NCBI RefSeq assembly: GCF_000720325.1 | Contig: NZ_JOJM01000007.1 | Span: forward strand, 166,598-230,597 | Source of the DNA: Streptomyces sp. NRRL B-1347 | GTDB lineage: Bacteria > Actinomycetota > Actinomycetes > Streptomycetales > Streptomycetaceae | Direction: 5' to 3' | Length of the DNA stretch: 64,000 nt | Shown here: piece by piece, positions 45,395-53,712 of the stretch | Position numbering within the stretch: position 1 is the first letter of the stretch | How the letters are laid out: every line of letters starts with the position of its first letter | Translations under genes and position numbers: made by a program | Notes under the pieces: generated by a model | The model's database searches: none | The model's input: only the letters and a program-made list of their open reading frames with translations | What the model was told of the DNA's origin: nothing

Positions 45395-45940
45395 ATGATC
45401 GACAGCAGCGGCGCGGGCCAGGTCGGTGGCACGGACGGCCAGGCGGGCAGCGGCCGGGACGAGACACTCGCCCGGGCCGTGCGGCTACGGGAGAGCGGCA
45501 GCCGTGAGGAGGCCCGCGCCCTCCTGCTCGCGCTGAGCGAGCGCCACCCCGACGACCCCGAAGTCGCCTACCAGACGGCCTGGGTGCACGACACGCTCGG
45601 CCTCGAAGCCGAGGCGCTGCCGCACTACGTGCGCGCGATCCGGCGCCCCGGCCTGTCCGACGAGGACCGCCGCGGTGCGCTCCTCGGCCTCGGCAGTACG
45701 TACCGCGTGCTCGGCAAGTACCCGGAGGCCGTGGCCACGCTGCGGGACGCGGTGGCGGAGTACCCCGACGACGCGGCGCTGCGGACCTTCCTCGCCATGG
45801 CGCTGTACAACACCGGCCAGGCCCATGACGCCATGACGATCCTGCTGAACCTGCTCGCCGCCACCAGCCCGGACCCGGACGTCGCCGCATACCGTCCCGC
45901 CATCGAGCACTACGCCAAGGACCTCGACGCGACCGTCTAG
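45395..45940 (+). CDS. Tetratricopeptide repeat protein
   Basis: 181 aa from ATG 45395 with GGGAG upstream. Three TPR-like helical pairs from residue 25: LARAVRLRESGSREEARALL, EVAYQTAWVHDTLGLEAEAL, LLGLGSTYRVLGKYPEAVATL and a C-terminal copy ending NTGQAHDAMTILL. No enzymatic domain; expected to be a cytoplasmic scaffolding protein. Confidence 0.82.
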   Translation: MIDSSGAGQVGGTDGQAGSGRDETLARAVRLRESGSREEARALLLALSERHPDDPEVAYQTAWVHDTLGLEAEALPHYVRAIRRPGLSDEDRRGALLGLGSTYRVLGKYPEAVATLRDAVAEYPDDAALRTFLAMALYNTGQAHDAMTILLNLLAATSPDPDVAAYRPAIEHYAKDLDATV

Positions 45941-45974
45941 CGCCACGGCCCGCCCTCGCACCGCCGCTGTGCGG

Positions 45975-46970
45975 TCAGCCTTCCGGCCGGCCGCGCCTGC
46001 GGCGCAGCCACCTCAGCAGCCCGCGAGGCTCCTCCTTCCCGTCCGCTCCCGACACGTCTTCGGTGACGGCGGGTGCCGGTGGCTGCTCCGACGCGCGGTG
46101 CGGGCGCGCGGTGGGGGTGATCGGCGGACGGCCCGGCCGCGGTGCGGGCCGGTGCCGCCGCGCTTCCGCAAGACCCAGGCTCAGATTGGCCCGCAGCCAG
46201 CAGATCTCATCGGGGTCGTCGGCGGTGGTGATCCGCTCGACGATGTGGGTCGTCGGGGATTCGGGGGCGGCCTGGGTGAGCGGCTGGGGCCTGAGGCGGT
46301 GCAGATAGGCCCGCTCGTACGGATCCCTGACGAGTTGCGCGAAGCTCATCGGGTCCAGGAAGGAGGCCGTCACGGCGACGCGCTCCCACGGGTCCTCCGA
46401 CTGCCGCAGCAGAAAGCCCACCTGCCGACGGCGCCAGTTGCGCGCCCGCAGGTCCAGGCCGCTCGTCAGCTGTGCCCGCATCGCGTCCGGCGCACGGCCG
46501 GTGAGCAGCGGGGCGTTGGCCTCGCAGGCGGCGAACTCGCGCAGCTCTTCCGCCAGATAGAGCCAGACGACGGCTCGATAGCGGTTCAAGTAGAACTTCA
46601 CCGGCGTCAGCACCCCCGTGCGGGCGAGCCGGGTGAAGCGGGCCTGGGTGATGTCCAGCAGGGCCGCGCCCTCGGCGGTCCCCACGGCCTTGACGCCCTC
46701 GCGCAGGGACTCCGGGAAGCCGGGTGTCTCGCGGACGCGGTCGATCTCCTCGCGGCTGACCCGGCGGCGCACGCCCGCGGGGTCGGCGACCGTACGGACC
46801 CGGCCCAGCATCACGGCCAGCTCGAACTCGCCCCGCTTGAGGCCCAGTTCCCGCGCGGCGCGGCTGCGCGCCAGCGGCGCCGACCGGCCGGCCGGAGTCG
46901 TCGGTGGCGCGGCCGCTTCCGTGGGTGTGGTGGACGCGGGTTGCGGAATGGTCTGCGTGTCGCCAGTCAT
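45975..46970 (-). CDS. Actinobacterial conserved protein, DUF6397-like
   Basis: 331 aa, ATG 46970 with GGGGGAG. After a Thr/Pro-rich start, residues 33-130 hold two possible helix-turn-helix-like segments (RAARELGLKRGEFELAV, EGAALLDITQARFTRLARTG). The remainder has FLLRQSEDPWERVAVTASFLDP and ends in an Arg-rich tail (RRRRGRPEG). This agrees with a Streptomyces family annotated DUF6397. The function is unknown; a DNA-binding role is possible from the helices and basic tail. Confidence 0.65.
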   Translation of the reverse strand: MTGDTQTIPQPASTTPTEAAAPPTTPAGRSAPLARSRAARELGLKRGEFELAVMLGRVRTVADPAGVRRRVSREEIDRVRETPGFPESLREGVKAVGTAEGAALLDITQARFTRLARTGVLTPVKFYLNRYRAVVWLYLAEELREFAACEANAPLLTGRAPDAMRAQLTSGLDLRARNWRRRQVGFLLRQSEDPWERVAVTASFLDPMSFAQLVRDPYERAYLHRLRPQPLTQAAPESPTTHIVERITTADDPDEICWLRANLSLGLAEARRHRPAPRPGRPPITPTARPHRASEQPPAPAVTEDVSGADGKEEPRGLLRWLRRRRGRPEG

Positions 46971-47113
46971 GGCGGTTCTCCCCCGTGCTTGGTCACTGCT
47001 TCTGGGAAAAACCGTAGCCCGCGCGGCCCATCTCCCGCTCGGCCTGTGGATAACTCTGCCCGCGCCCGTGTTCGCGCAGGTCAGACACTGGTCAGCCGCA
47101 ATTCACGTGCAGG

Positions 47114-47527
47114 TCAGAGGTCTACGACCGGTGTCCGCTCCGGATGCCGGGCGTCTACGCCCAGGTGCTCCCCCACGCGGTTCACCAGCAGTGTCATCTC
47201 GTACGCGACCTGGCCTATGTCGGCCTGCGCCGAGCTGAGGACGCACAGACAGCTGCCCTCACCCGCCGCGGTCACGAACAGGACGGCGTCGTCGAACTCG
47301 ATCATCGTCTGGCGTACGTTGCCCGCGTGGAAGTGGCGGCCTGAGCCCTTCGCCAGGCTGTGCAGGCCGGACGACACCGCCGCCAGGTGCTCGGCGTCCT
47401 CGCGCGGCAGGTCCGAGCTCGCCCCCGTCACCAGGCCGTCGTTGGACAGCACCAGCGCGTGCCGCACGTGTTCCACGCGCTTCGTCAGGTCGTCGAGCAG
47501 CCAGCCCAGGCCCGTGTTCTGCGCCAT
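47114..47527 (-). CDS. Orphan roadblock/LC7 protein, CvnB paralogue
   Basis: 137 aa with AGAAGGG upstream. LDWLLDDL-like start (GLGWLLDDLTKRVEHVRHALVLSNDG), EDAEHLAAVSSGLHSLAKG and DIGQVAYEMTLLVNRVG are nearly the same blocks as in CvnB encoded 1.6 kb away (49153-49587). Roadblock proteins modulate small GTPases. This copy stands alone, separated from the conservon by an inverted flavoprotein gene, and could exchange with CvnB. Confidence 0.88.
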   Translation of the reverse strand: MAQNTGLGWLLDDLTKRVEHVRHALVLSNDGLVTGASSDLPREDAEHLAAVSSGLHSLAKGSGRHFHAGNVRQTMIEFDDAVLFVTAAGEGSCLCVLSSAQADIGQVAYEMTLLVNRVGEHLGVDARHPERTPVVDL

Positions 47528-47620
47528 GGTCCCTTCTCCCCGTGTGTCGCTCCCCCTGGCTGGAGGATCTGACCTGCCAGCCTTCACCACCTCCGGCGTC
47601 CCGGCAAGCATGATGGGGAC

Positions 47621-48049
47621 ATGGCACAGAAGATGACTGACGAGCAGTGGCGGGCCTTCGTCTCGCAGGGCACCCGCACGGCCAAGCTGTCCACCGTCCG
47701 TGCGGACGGCAGCCCGCACGTGGCCCCGATCTGGTTCCTCCTCGACGGCGACGACCTGGTGTTCAACACCGGGAAGGACACTGTCAAGGGGCGCAATCTC
47801 GCACGCGACGGGCGTGTGGCACTGTGCGTCGACGACGACGCGCCTCCGTTCGCCTTCGTCGTCCTGCAGGGCAGGGCCGAGCTGTCCGAGGACCTGGAGC
47901 AGGTGCGGCACTGGGCGGCCCGCATCGGCGGGCGCTACATGGGCGAGGACCGGGCCGAGGAGTTCGGCGCGCGCAACGGCGTGCCCGGCGAGCTCCTCGT
48001 CCGGGTGAGGATCGACAAGGTGCTCGCTCAAGGGGCCGTCGCCGACTGA
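47621..48049 (+). CDS. PPOX-class F420/FMN-dependent oxidoreductase
   Basis: 142 aa. Split beta-barrel fold with TAKLSTVRADGSPHVAPIWFLLDGDDLVFNTG, KGRNLARDGRVALCVDD and GRAELSEDLEQVRHWAARIGGRYMG, the F420-dependent PPOX subgroup of actinobacteria. Likely reduces an unidentified small molecule. It is divergent from the orphan roadblock gene. Confidence 0.87.
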   Translation: MAQKMTDEQWRAFVSQGTRTAKLSTVRADGSPHVAPIWFLLDGDDLVFNTGKDTVKGRNLARDGRVALCVDDDAPPFAFVVLQGRAELSEDLEQVRHWAARIGGRYMGEDRAEEFGARNGVPGELLVRVRIDKVLAQGAVAD

Positions 48050-48125
48050 CGGCGTGCGCCGTCCGCGGCGTTGCCGGTGTGCTGCGGCACGACCCCGCCG
48101 CCTCACCTGCCCGGCGGGCGGCCCG

Positions 48126-48740
48126 TCAGCCCACCGAGTCGAGCAGCCGGGCGGTATGCCGCCGCCCGGCGTACTCGACAAGCCGGATCAGCACCTCCTT
48201 TCCCGAGTCCCGGTCCCGGGCGTCGCACAGCACCACGGGCGTGCCGCGGTCGAGGTCCAGGGCCCGTGACACTTCGTGCGCGCCGTACGTCCGGGCGTTC
48301 GCGAAGCAGTTGACCGCCACGACGAAAGGGATGTCGCGGTGCTCGAAGTAGTCCACGGCGGGGAAGCAGTCCTCGAGCCGCCGGGTGTCCGCGAGGACCA
48401 CGGCGCCGAGGGCTCCCTGTGACAGCTCGTCCCACAGGAACCAGAAGCGGTCCTGTCCCGGGGTGCCGAAGAGGTACAGCGAGAGCCCGGATCTGATGGT
48501 GATGCGGCCGAAGTCCATCGCGACCGTGGTCGTGACCTTGCGGTCCACGCCGTCGGTGTCGTCCACCGACTGCCCCGCCTCGCTAAGGAGTTCCTCCGTC
48601 CGCAGGGGCCGGATCTCGCTGACGGCACCGACCAGGGTGGTCTTGCCCACGCCGAAGCCTCCGGCGACCAGGATCTTCAACGCCAGGGCCGTGTCGTCAA
48701 CGGTCTCGTCGGGCGTGGCGTCAGAGCGCTCGGAGCCCAT
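48126..48740 (-). CDS. cvnD: Conservon small GTPase-like protein
   Basis: 204 aa. P-loop KILVAGGFGVGKTTLVGAV, switch region TTTVAMDFGRI, LFGTPGQDRFWFLWDEL (G3), VVAVNCFANA (N-x-x-x, G4 variant) and VVLCDARD (G5). This is the CvnD signature (MglA-related). Last gene of cvnABCD; it overlaps cvnC by 20 bases. The conservon forms a membrane-associated complex that relays a signal, analogous to a G-protein system. Confidence 0.92.
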   Translation of the reverse strand: MGSERSDATPDETVDDTALALKILVAGGFGVGKTTLVGAVSEIRPLRTEELLSEAGQSVDDTDGVDRKVTTTVAMDFGRITIRSGLSLYLFGTPGQDRFWFLWDELSQGALGAVVLADTRRLEDCFPAVDYFEHRDIPFVVAVNCFANARTYGAHEVSRALDLDRGTPVVLCDARDRDSGKEVLIRLVEYAGRRHTARLLDSVG

Positions 48741-49134
48741 CGATCACCTCTCGCAGAATCGTCTCGTCAGGTAGCTGGGCGGGCGGCACGGGCCGTCGCA
48801 CCTGAACGCGGCCCCCCTCCAGGAGGTCGCCGAGCAGCACCCTGACCACGCCCACGGGCAGGTCGGCACCGGCGGCGAGTTCGGCGACGGACTGGGTTTC
48901 GGCGCGGCACAGGTCGAGCAGCACCCGGTGTTCGGGGCCGAGCGCCACGTCGTCGTCCGGCTGTGTGGCGTCCTGGGTGAGGCTGACCAGGGCGATCAGG
49001 TCGAACCGCACCCCGCTGGACGCGGGTCGGGTGCGTCCACCCGTCATCGCGTACGGACGGACCAGGGGCCCCGCCTCGCTGTCGTACCACTGGCTGCCGT
49101 GCCGTCGCTCGGTGCCGTCGCTGTTGTCGGTCAT
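48721..49134 (-). CDS. cvnC: Conservon DUF742 protein
   Basis: 137 aa. SEAGPLVRPYAMTGGRTRP at the N-terminus, VLLDLCRAETQSVAELAAGADLPVGVVRVLLGDL (winged-helix-like) and DETILREVIDGLRAL at the C-terminus are the DUF742 consensus. Located between cvnB and cvnD. Confidence 0.93.
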   Translation of the reverse strand: MTDNSDGTERRHGSQWYDSEAGPLVRPYAMTGGRTRPASSGVRFDLIALVSLTQDATQPDDDVALGPEHRVLLDLCRAETQSVAELAAGADLPVGVVRVLLGDLLEGGRVQVRRPVPPAQLPDETILREVIDGLRAL

Positions 49135-49152
49135 CGCTTCTCGCCGCCTCGG

Positions 49153-49587
49153 TCATCCGGTGCTCGGTGGCGGCTCGGAGAAGCGCGCGGGGGTCGTCAG
49201 ATGCGCCCCCACGCGCTTGACCATGCGCGCCATCTCGTACGCGACGAGGCCGATGTCGGCGGTGACCGTGCTGAGGACGGCGAGGCAGGAGCCGTCGCCC
49301 GCCGCGGCCACGAACAAGAAGGCGTCGTCCATCTCGACCATCGTCTGGCGCACGCCGCCCGCTCCGAAGTGCCGTCCCGCACCCTTCGCGAGGCTGTGGA
49401 ACCCCGAGGCGACGGCGGCCAGGTGCTCGGCGTCCTCGCGGGTGAGGGCCGTCGAGGCGCCGACCGCGAGTCCGTCGTTGGACAGCACGACCGCGTGCCG
49501 CACGTCGCCGACGCGTGCCACCAGGTCGTCGAGGAGCCAGTCGAGTTCGCCGGACCGGTTCGCGGTGAGGCCGGTTTCCTGGATCAT
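49153..49587 (-). CDS. cvnB: Conservon roadblock/LC7 protein
   Basis: 144 aa. ELDWLLDDLVARVGDVRHAVVLSNDGLAVG, EDAEHLAAVASGFHSLAKG and FLFVAAAGDGSCLAVLS are canonical. Its start overlaps the cvnA stop (ATGA), so translation is coupled. Partner of CvnD. Confidence 0.94.
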   Translation of the reverse strand: MIQETGLTANRSGELDWLLDDLVARVGDVRHAVVLSNDGLAVGASTALTREDAEHLAAVASGFHSLAKGAGRHFGAGGVRQTMVEMDDAFLFVAAAGDGSCLAVLSTVTADIGLVAYEMARMVKRVGAHLTTPARFSEPPPSTG

Positions 49588-52097
49588 GCGGGGTCTCCTT
49601 CGCTGCTGTCGCTGCCGGGTGGGCGCCCGCCGCCGCGGGCCCAGCCGGCCCGGTAGGCGGCCAGTTGACTCCGTACGTGCTCGGGGCTGCGGTCGTCGGC
49701 GGATCCGGGGCTCTCGGTCGCGGGCGGGCGCTTCCGCAGCTGTGGGGCGAGGCTCGCCTGGCGTACGCGGCGCGGCAGTTCGTCCGACGGATGCGGGGCG
49801 GGCTCAGGGGCGGGCGCGTCCCCGGCGGGTGCCGTGTCCGCGGGCCTGCGCAGGCGCAGTGCCGTGACGCCGGGAGGGGACGGCGCGGGCCGCTCGGCGG
49901 GCGACGGGCTCAGAGCTGGATGGTCGCCCTGCGGGGCACTGTGCAGCGTCGGCGCTGCGGGCATGCGGGCGGACGCGAACACCTCTTGCCGCTCTCCTTG
50001 TTCACGCTTCGGCGTGCGGGCGGATTCGTCGTCCTGGAGCAGTGCGGTGGGCAGCAGGACCACGGCGGTCGTGCCGCCGTACGGGGAGGTGAGCAGGCGC
50101 ACCTTGATGCCGTGTCGTGCGGCGAGCCTGCTCACTACGAAGAGGCCCAGTTGGTCGCTGTCGAACAGGTCGAGCGCCTCGGACTCCTCGACCCGGCGGT
50201 TGGCCTCAGCGAGGGCGTCGGGGCTCATGCCGAGGCCCCTGTCCTCGACCTCCAGGGCGTAGCCGTTGCCCACGGGTTCGCCCGTGACCCGCACCTTGGT
50301 GTGCGGGGGCGAGAACTGGGCGGCGTTCTCGACCAGTTCGGCCAGCAGATGGGTGAGGTCGGCGACGGCACCTCCCACGACGGAGGCCTCGGGCAGTGGG
50401 CGTACCTCCACGCGCGCGTAGTCCTCGATTTCGGAGACCGCGGCGCGGACGACGTTCGTCAGGGGCACCGGCACGCGCCAGGCGCGGCCCGGCGCGGCCC
50501 CGGAGAGGATGATCAAGCTCTCGGCGTGGCGGCGCATGCGGGTCGTGAGGTGGTCGAGCCGGAAGAGGTCGCCGAGCTCGTTCGGGTCGTCGGCCCGTCT
50601 CTCCATCGTGTCCAGGAGGCTGAGCTGCCGGTGGACGAGCACCTGGCTGCGCCGTGCGAGGTTCACGAAGACTCCGGAGATGCCGCTCGCCAGCTCCGCG
50701 CGCTCCACGGCGGCACGCAGCGCGGCGCGGTGCACCGTGCCGAGGGCCTCCGCGACCTGTCCCGCCTCGTCCTCCGCGGACGGCCCTTCGGGGGCTTCGG
50801 CTTCGACGTCGACCTCCTCGCCCGCGCGCAGTCTCCGCATGGCGTGCGGGAGTTGGCGGCGCGCGATCTCCAGGGCGCGGTTGCGCAGTCCGACGAGCTC
50901 GACGACGAGGCCCCGGCCGATGCGTACGGAGATCACGAGCGAGGCCACGACGGCGGCGAGACCGCAGAGCACGGCGGCGCCCGCGACGGTGAACACGCCG
51001 CGTGTCAGCGGGTCGGCACGGTCCGCTGCGTCGCGTGCCGCGCGCTCCGCGAGGGTGCGCTGGGTGTCCCGCACGGTCGCGTGGGCGGCCTCCCAGGTGC
51101 GGGCGGGCGCGGCCTCCAGGGCCTTCTTGCCGGGCGGGGCGGCGAGCACCTTGTCCTCGACGGCACGGACGTCGGCGTACGCGCGTTCCCTGGCGAGGCG
51201 CTGCCAGGCCGCACGTTCGGGTCCGCGCAGATCCGCCACGGCCGCCTCCGTGAGGGTCTGCCGGGTGTCCACGGCCCCGGTGAACCGGCGCAGGCGTTCT
51301 CCGTCGAGAGTGCCCGCGAGACGGGCACCGGCCAGCAACACGTCCTCGCGCGCCAGCATTTCGCCCGCCCTGGAGAATTCGAGCAGCACGCGCGCGTGGG
51401 AGCCCGATTCGGCGCCTTGGAGGCCGGACAGCGCACCGTGGACTCCGAAGGCCGCCGTGATGGTCTTCGTGTACTGCCCGAAGGCGTCGTCCCACCCGGT
51501 GCGGCGGTCGAGGACGGACGCGCGCACGGTACGCAGCCCCTCGGCGCCGGTGGCGAACTGTTCGAGCCGCTTCCCTACCCCCGCGGGCAGGCCCGCTCCG
51601 TCGGCGACCGTGTGGTCCTTGCCGAGGCGCAGCTTCGCCACGGCCCGGTCGGTCCGGTCCGCCTGTCTCCGCAGGGCGGCGGCCCGGTCGGCGGTGGGTT
51701 TCGTCGCGTGGCGCACGGCCGCGGCCCGTTCGGCCTGGAGCGCGGTGACGGCCGCGGCGACCGGGGCCCGCACGGCGGTGTCGACGTGCTGGGTCTGCCG
51801 CAGCGAGGCGACGTGCTGGGCGGTGCTGACGGTCGCGTACGCCCACAGGGCGAGGAGGGACACGACCGGCACCATCAGCAGGCACACGACCTTGGCGCGC
51901 ACGGTGCGGGGGCGGAACCATCGCAGCCGCCCGCGCGGGAGTCCGTTGTCGGTGGGCACTGTTCCGGTGGGAGGGGTCTCGCCCTCCGTGGTCGCGCTTT
52001 CGTCGGCGGGCGGGCCCGCGTGCGCTCGGCGGCCGCGGGCCGCAGGGGTGGCCCGGGCCGGTGTGCCGGTGTCGGGGGTGTTCCGGGGTATGCGCAT
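49584..52097 (-). CDS. cvnA: Conservon sensor kinase-like protein with NIT-type sensor
   Basis: 837 aa. First membrane helix near residues 48-68 (VVCLLMVPVVSLLALWAY), extracellular NIT (nitrate/nitrite sensing)-like helical domain with AAVTALQAERAAAVRHA, second helix near 375-400, HAMP-like segment, then a degenerate histidine-kinase core and HATPase_c (LLAELVENAAQFSPPHTKV, VEDRGLGMS, DSDQLGLFVVSRLA). The Pro-rich C-terminal tail of about 170 residues is disordered. No response regulator lies nearby, as usual for conservons, in which output runs through CvnB-D. Confidence 0.93.
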   Translation of the reverse strand: MRIPRNTPDTGTPARATPAARGRRAHAGPPADESATTEGETPPTGTVPTDNGLPRGRLRWFRPRTVRAKVVCLLMVPVVSLLALWAYATVSTAQHVASLRQTQHVDTAVRAPVAAAVTALQAERAAAVRHATKPTADRAAALRRQADRTDRAVAKLRLGKDHTVADGAGLPAGVGKRLEQFATGAEGLRTVRASVLDRRTGWDDAFGQYTKTITAAFGVHGALSGLQGAESGSHARVLLEFSRAGEMLAREDVLLAGARLAGTLDGERLRRFTGAVDTRQTLTEAAVADLRGPERAAWQRLARERAYADVRAVEDKVLAAPPGKKALEAAPARTWEAAHATVRDTQRTLAERAARDAADRADPLTRGVFTVAGAAVLCGLAAVVASLVISVRIGRGLVVELVGLRNRALEIARRQLPHAMRRLRAGEEVDVEAEAPEGPSAEDEAGQVAEALGTVHRAALRAAVERAELASGISGVFVNLARRSQVLVHRQLSLLDTMERRADDPNELGDLFRLDHLTTRMRRHAESLIILSGAAPGRAWRVPVPLTNVVRAAVSEIEDYARVEVRPLPEASVVGGAVADLTHLLAELVENAAQFSPPHTKVRVTGEPVGNGYALEVEDRGLGMSPDALAEANRRVEESEALDLFDSDQLGLFVVSRLAARHGIKVRLLTSPYGGTTAVVLLPTALLQDDESARTPKREQGERQEVFASARMPAAPTLHSAPQGDHPALSPSPAERPAPSPPGVTALRLRRPADTAPAGDAPAPEPAPHPSDELPRRVRQASLAPQLRKRPPATESPGSADDRSPEHVRSQLAAYRAGWARGGGRPPGSDSSEGDPA

Positions 52098-52161
52098 GGC
52101 CTCCTCGCTCGGAAGGGTTGGGGACGCGTACCGCCCGCTCGTCGCCGGATCGCGGGCGCCG

Positions 52162-52935
52162 CTACGGAGCGGTGCGCTCGGCGGGGCGTTGAGCCGACGC
52201 GGAGGCCGCGCGTTCGCCCGCGCTGGGGGACAGTGCGACGAACGCCGAGGTCAGGAACAGATAGGAGCCCAGGCCCACGGCGAGGGGGAAGATGAACTGC
52301 ATCGTCGTGGCCCCGGGCAGTGCCGCCCCTGAGGGTGCGACACGCACGCTCACGGCGAGCATGCCGGTGTAGTGCATGCTGCTCACCGCGCCGCCCATGA
52401 CGAGGGAGGCGACGGCCACCGCGAGCGTCGACTTGATGTTCAGCGCCGCCCAGAGAGCGGCGGTCGCCGCGACCACGGCGATGACCACGGACAGGGCGAC
52501 GACGGCCGGGTCGTAGTCGACGTCTCCGTGGAGGCGCAGCGCGGCCATGCCCAGGTAGTGCATGCTCGCGACGCCGAGCCCCGTGGTGAGGCCGCCGAGG
52601 GCGAGCGAGCGCCCGCGGTCGCGGCCGTAGCCGACGGCGAAGACTCCGGCGCCGACGACGGCCATGGCGACGAGCAGGCTCAGGAGCGTCAGCGGCACGT
52701 CGTAGTGGATCTCTGTGCCGGTGACTCCGAAGCCGAGCATCGCGACGAAGTGCATCGTCCAGATGCCGGTGCCGATCGCCGATGCCGCGGTGAGGAGCCA
52801 GTTGCGCCGCGAGCGTCCCGTCGTGCGCAGGGCACGCACGGTGCACTGCAGGCCGAGCGCGGCGCCGACGCACGCCATCGCGTACGACAGCGTGGGCGTC
52901 AGCCAGCCGAAGGTGGCGTGGTCCAGGTGTCCCAT
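52162..52935 (-). CDS. MHYT-domain integral membrane sensor
   Basis: 257 aa, seven predicted helices. Three MH-motif copies: MHFVAML, MHYLGMAAL and MHYTGMLAV, which are the proposed metal (copper)-coordinating residues for sensing O2, CO or NO. No catalytic output domain is attached, so it may work with a separate partner; the adjacent conservon upstream kinase is one candidate, without evidence. Confidence 0.9.
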   Translation of the reverse strand: MGHLDHATFGWLTPTLSYAMACVGAALGLQCTVRALRTTGRSRRNWLLTAASAIGTGIWTMHFVAMLGFGVTGTEIHYDVPLTLLSLLVAMAVVGAGVFAVGYGRDRGRSLALGGLTTGLGVASMHYLGMAALRLHGDVDYDPAVVALSVVIAVVAATAALWAALNIKSTLAVAVASLVMGGAVSSMHYTGMLAVSVRVAPSGAALPGATTMQFIFPLAVGLGSYLFLTSAFVALSPSAGERAASASAQRPAERTAP

Positions 52936-53068
52936 GGCCCAGGGACGCTAGACCCGCGGGGGGCGCGCGGTGGGGGCGCATTTCGAAAGCTGCTGGGTTC
53001 TGGCAGGGAGATGTCCCTGAACGATCGCGCCACGCTCGAACGTGCGCGCCCTGGTTCCCCCTTGAGGA

Positions 53069-53099
53069 GGCGCCGGACCGGCGGGACCGGTCCGGCGCC
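53069..53099 (-). terminator. Terminator of the NRPS/cysteate-synthase/cupin operon
   Basis: Perfect 12-bp stem GGCGCCGGACCG (53069-53080) / CGGTCCGGCGCC (53088-53099) with a 7-nt loop, four bases after the cupin stop. Confidence 0.85.
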
Positions 53100-53103
53100 G
53101 ACG

Positions 53104-53712
53104 TCACGTACGGACGGGAACGTCGCGGACCGACAGGTCGCCAACCGGCAGGTCGTCGACTGGCAGGTCGCGGACCGGCAGGTCGTAGCTGCGCCGGATG
53201 CTGGTCCCCCGCGCCGCGACGTTCGCTCCGTAGATGTGCAGGGACACCACCTTGTGGGTCGTTCCGTTGCGTACGAGGTGGACGTCGCCGGGCGGGCAGA
53301 CGGACGTCACGGAGCCCTCGGCGTTCACGCTGCGGGCCACCCGGACGAGATGGGGCCCGTGGTCGTCGGTGGCGACGCGGAAGTGCTCCTCGACCTCCTC
53401 GCCGCGGTGCACGCCCACCACGCACCAGGCCACGTGGTCATGCACCGGGGTCTCCTGGCCCGGCAGCCAGACCAGCGCCACCACGGAGAAGGAACCGTCC
53501 GGTTCGGCGTGCAGCAGGTGCTGCCGATAGGCGTGCGGGTCGGCTTCCCACTGCTCCGGGGTCAGCAGGTCGGGGTCGTCGAGGAAGGCGGCCAGGACGT
53601 CCCCCGCGGTGGTCCACGGCTCCGGGTCCCCGGCGTCGGCCAGGGCCGGGGCGCCGATCCGGTTCCGCAGTTCGGACACCATCTCCGCCATCCGGGCGGT
53701 GACTGTCGTCAT
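53104..53712 (-). CDS. Cysteine dioxygenase family cupin
   Basis: 202 aa from ATG 53712 (GTG 53715 possible). The cupin motif G-x5-HxH is GQETPVHDH, and the third metal His is in PPGDVHLVRN. The family oxidises thiols such as cysteine to the sulfinate at a non-heme iron. Start and stop overlap the upstream cysteate-synthase-like gene (TGATG), so the two are translationally coupled. The last 26 residues are five near-identical pentapeptides (DLPVR, DLPVD, DLPVG, DLSVR, DVPVR) absent from typical members. Confidence 0.85.
   Translation of the reverse strand: MTTVTARMAEMVSELRNRIGAPALADAGDPEPWTTAGDVLAAFLDDPDLLTPEQWEADPHAYRQHLLHAEPDGSFSVVALVWLPGQETPVHDHVAWCVVGVHRGEEVEEHFRVATDDHGPHLVRVARSVNAEGSVTSVCPPGDVHLVRNGTTHKVVSLHIYGANVAARGTSIRRSYDLPVRDLPVDDLPVGDLSVRDVPVRT
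53111..53185 (-). repeat. 15-bp in-frame tandem repeat at the cupin C-terminus
   Basis: Five 15-base units ending in GGTCG or CGTCG (53111-53125, 53126-53140, 53141-53155, 53156-53170, 53171-53185) encode the pentapeptide tail of the cupin just before its stop. Confidence 0.85.
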
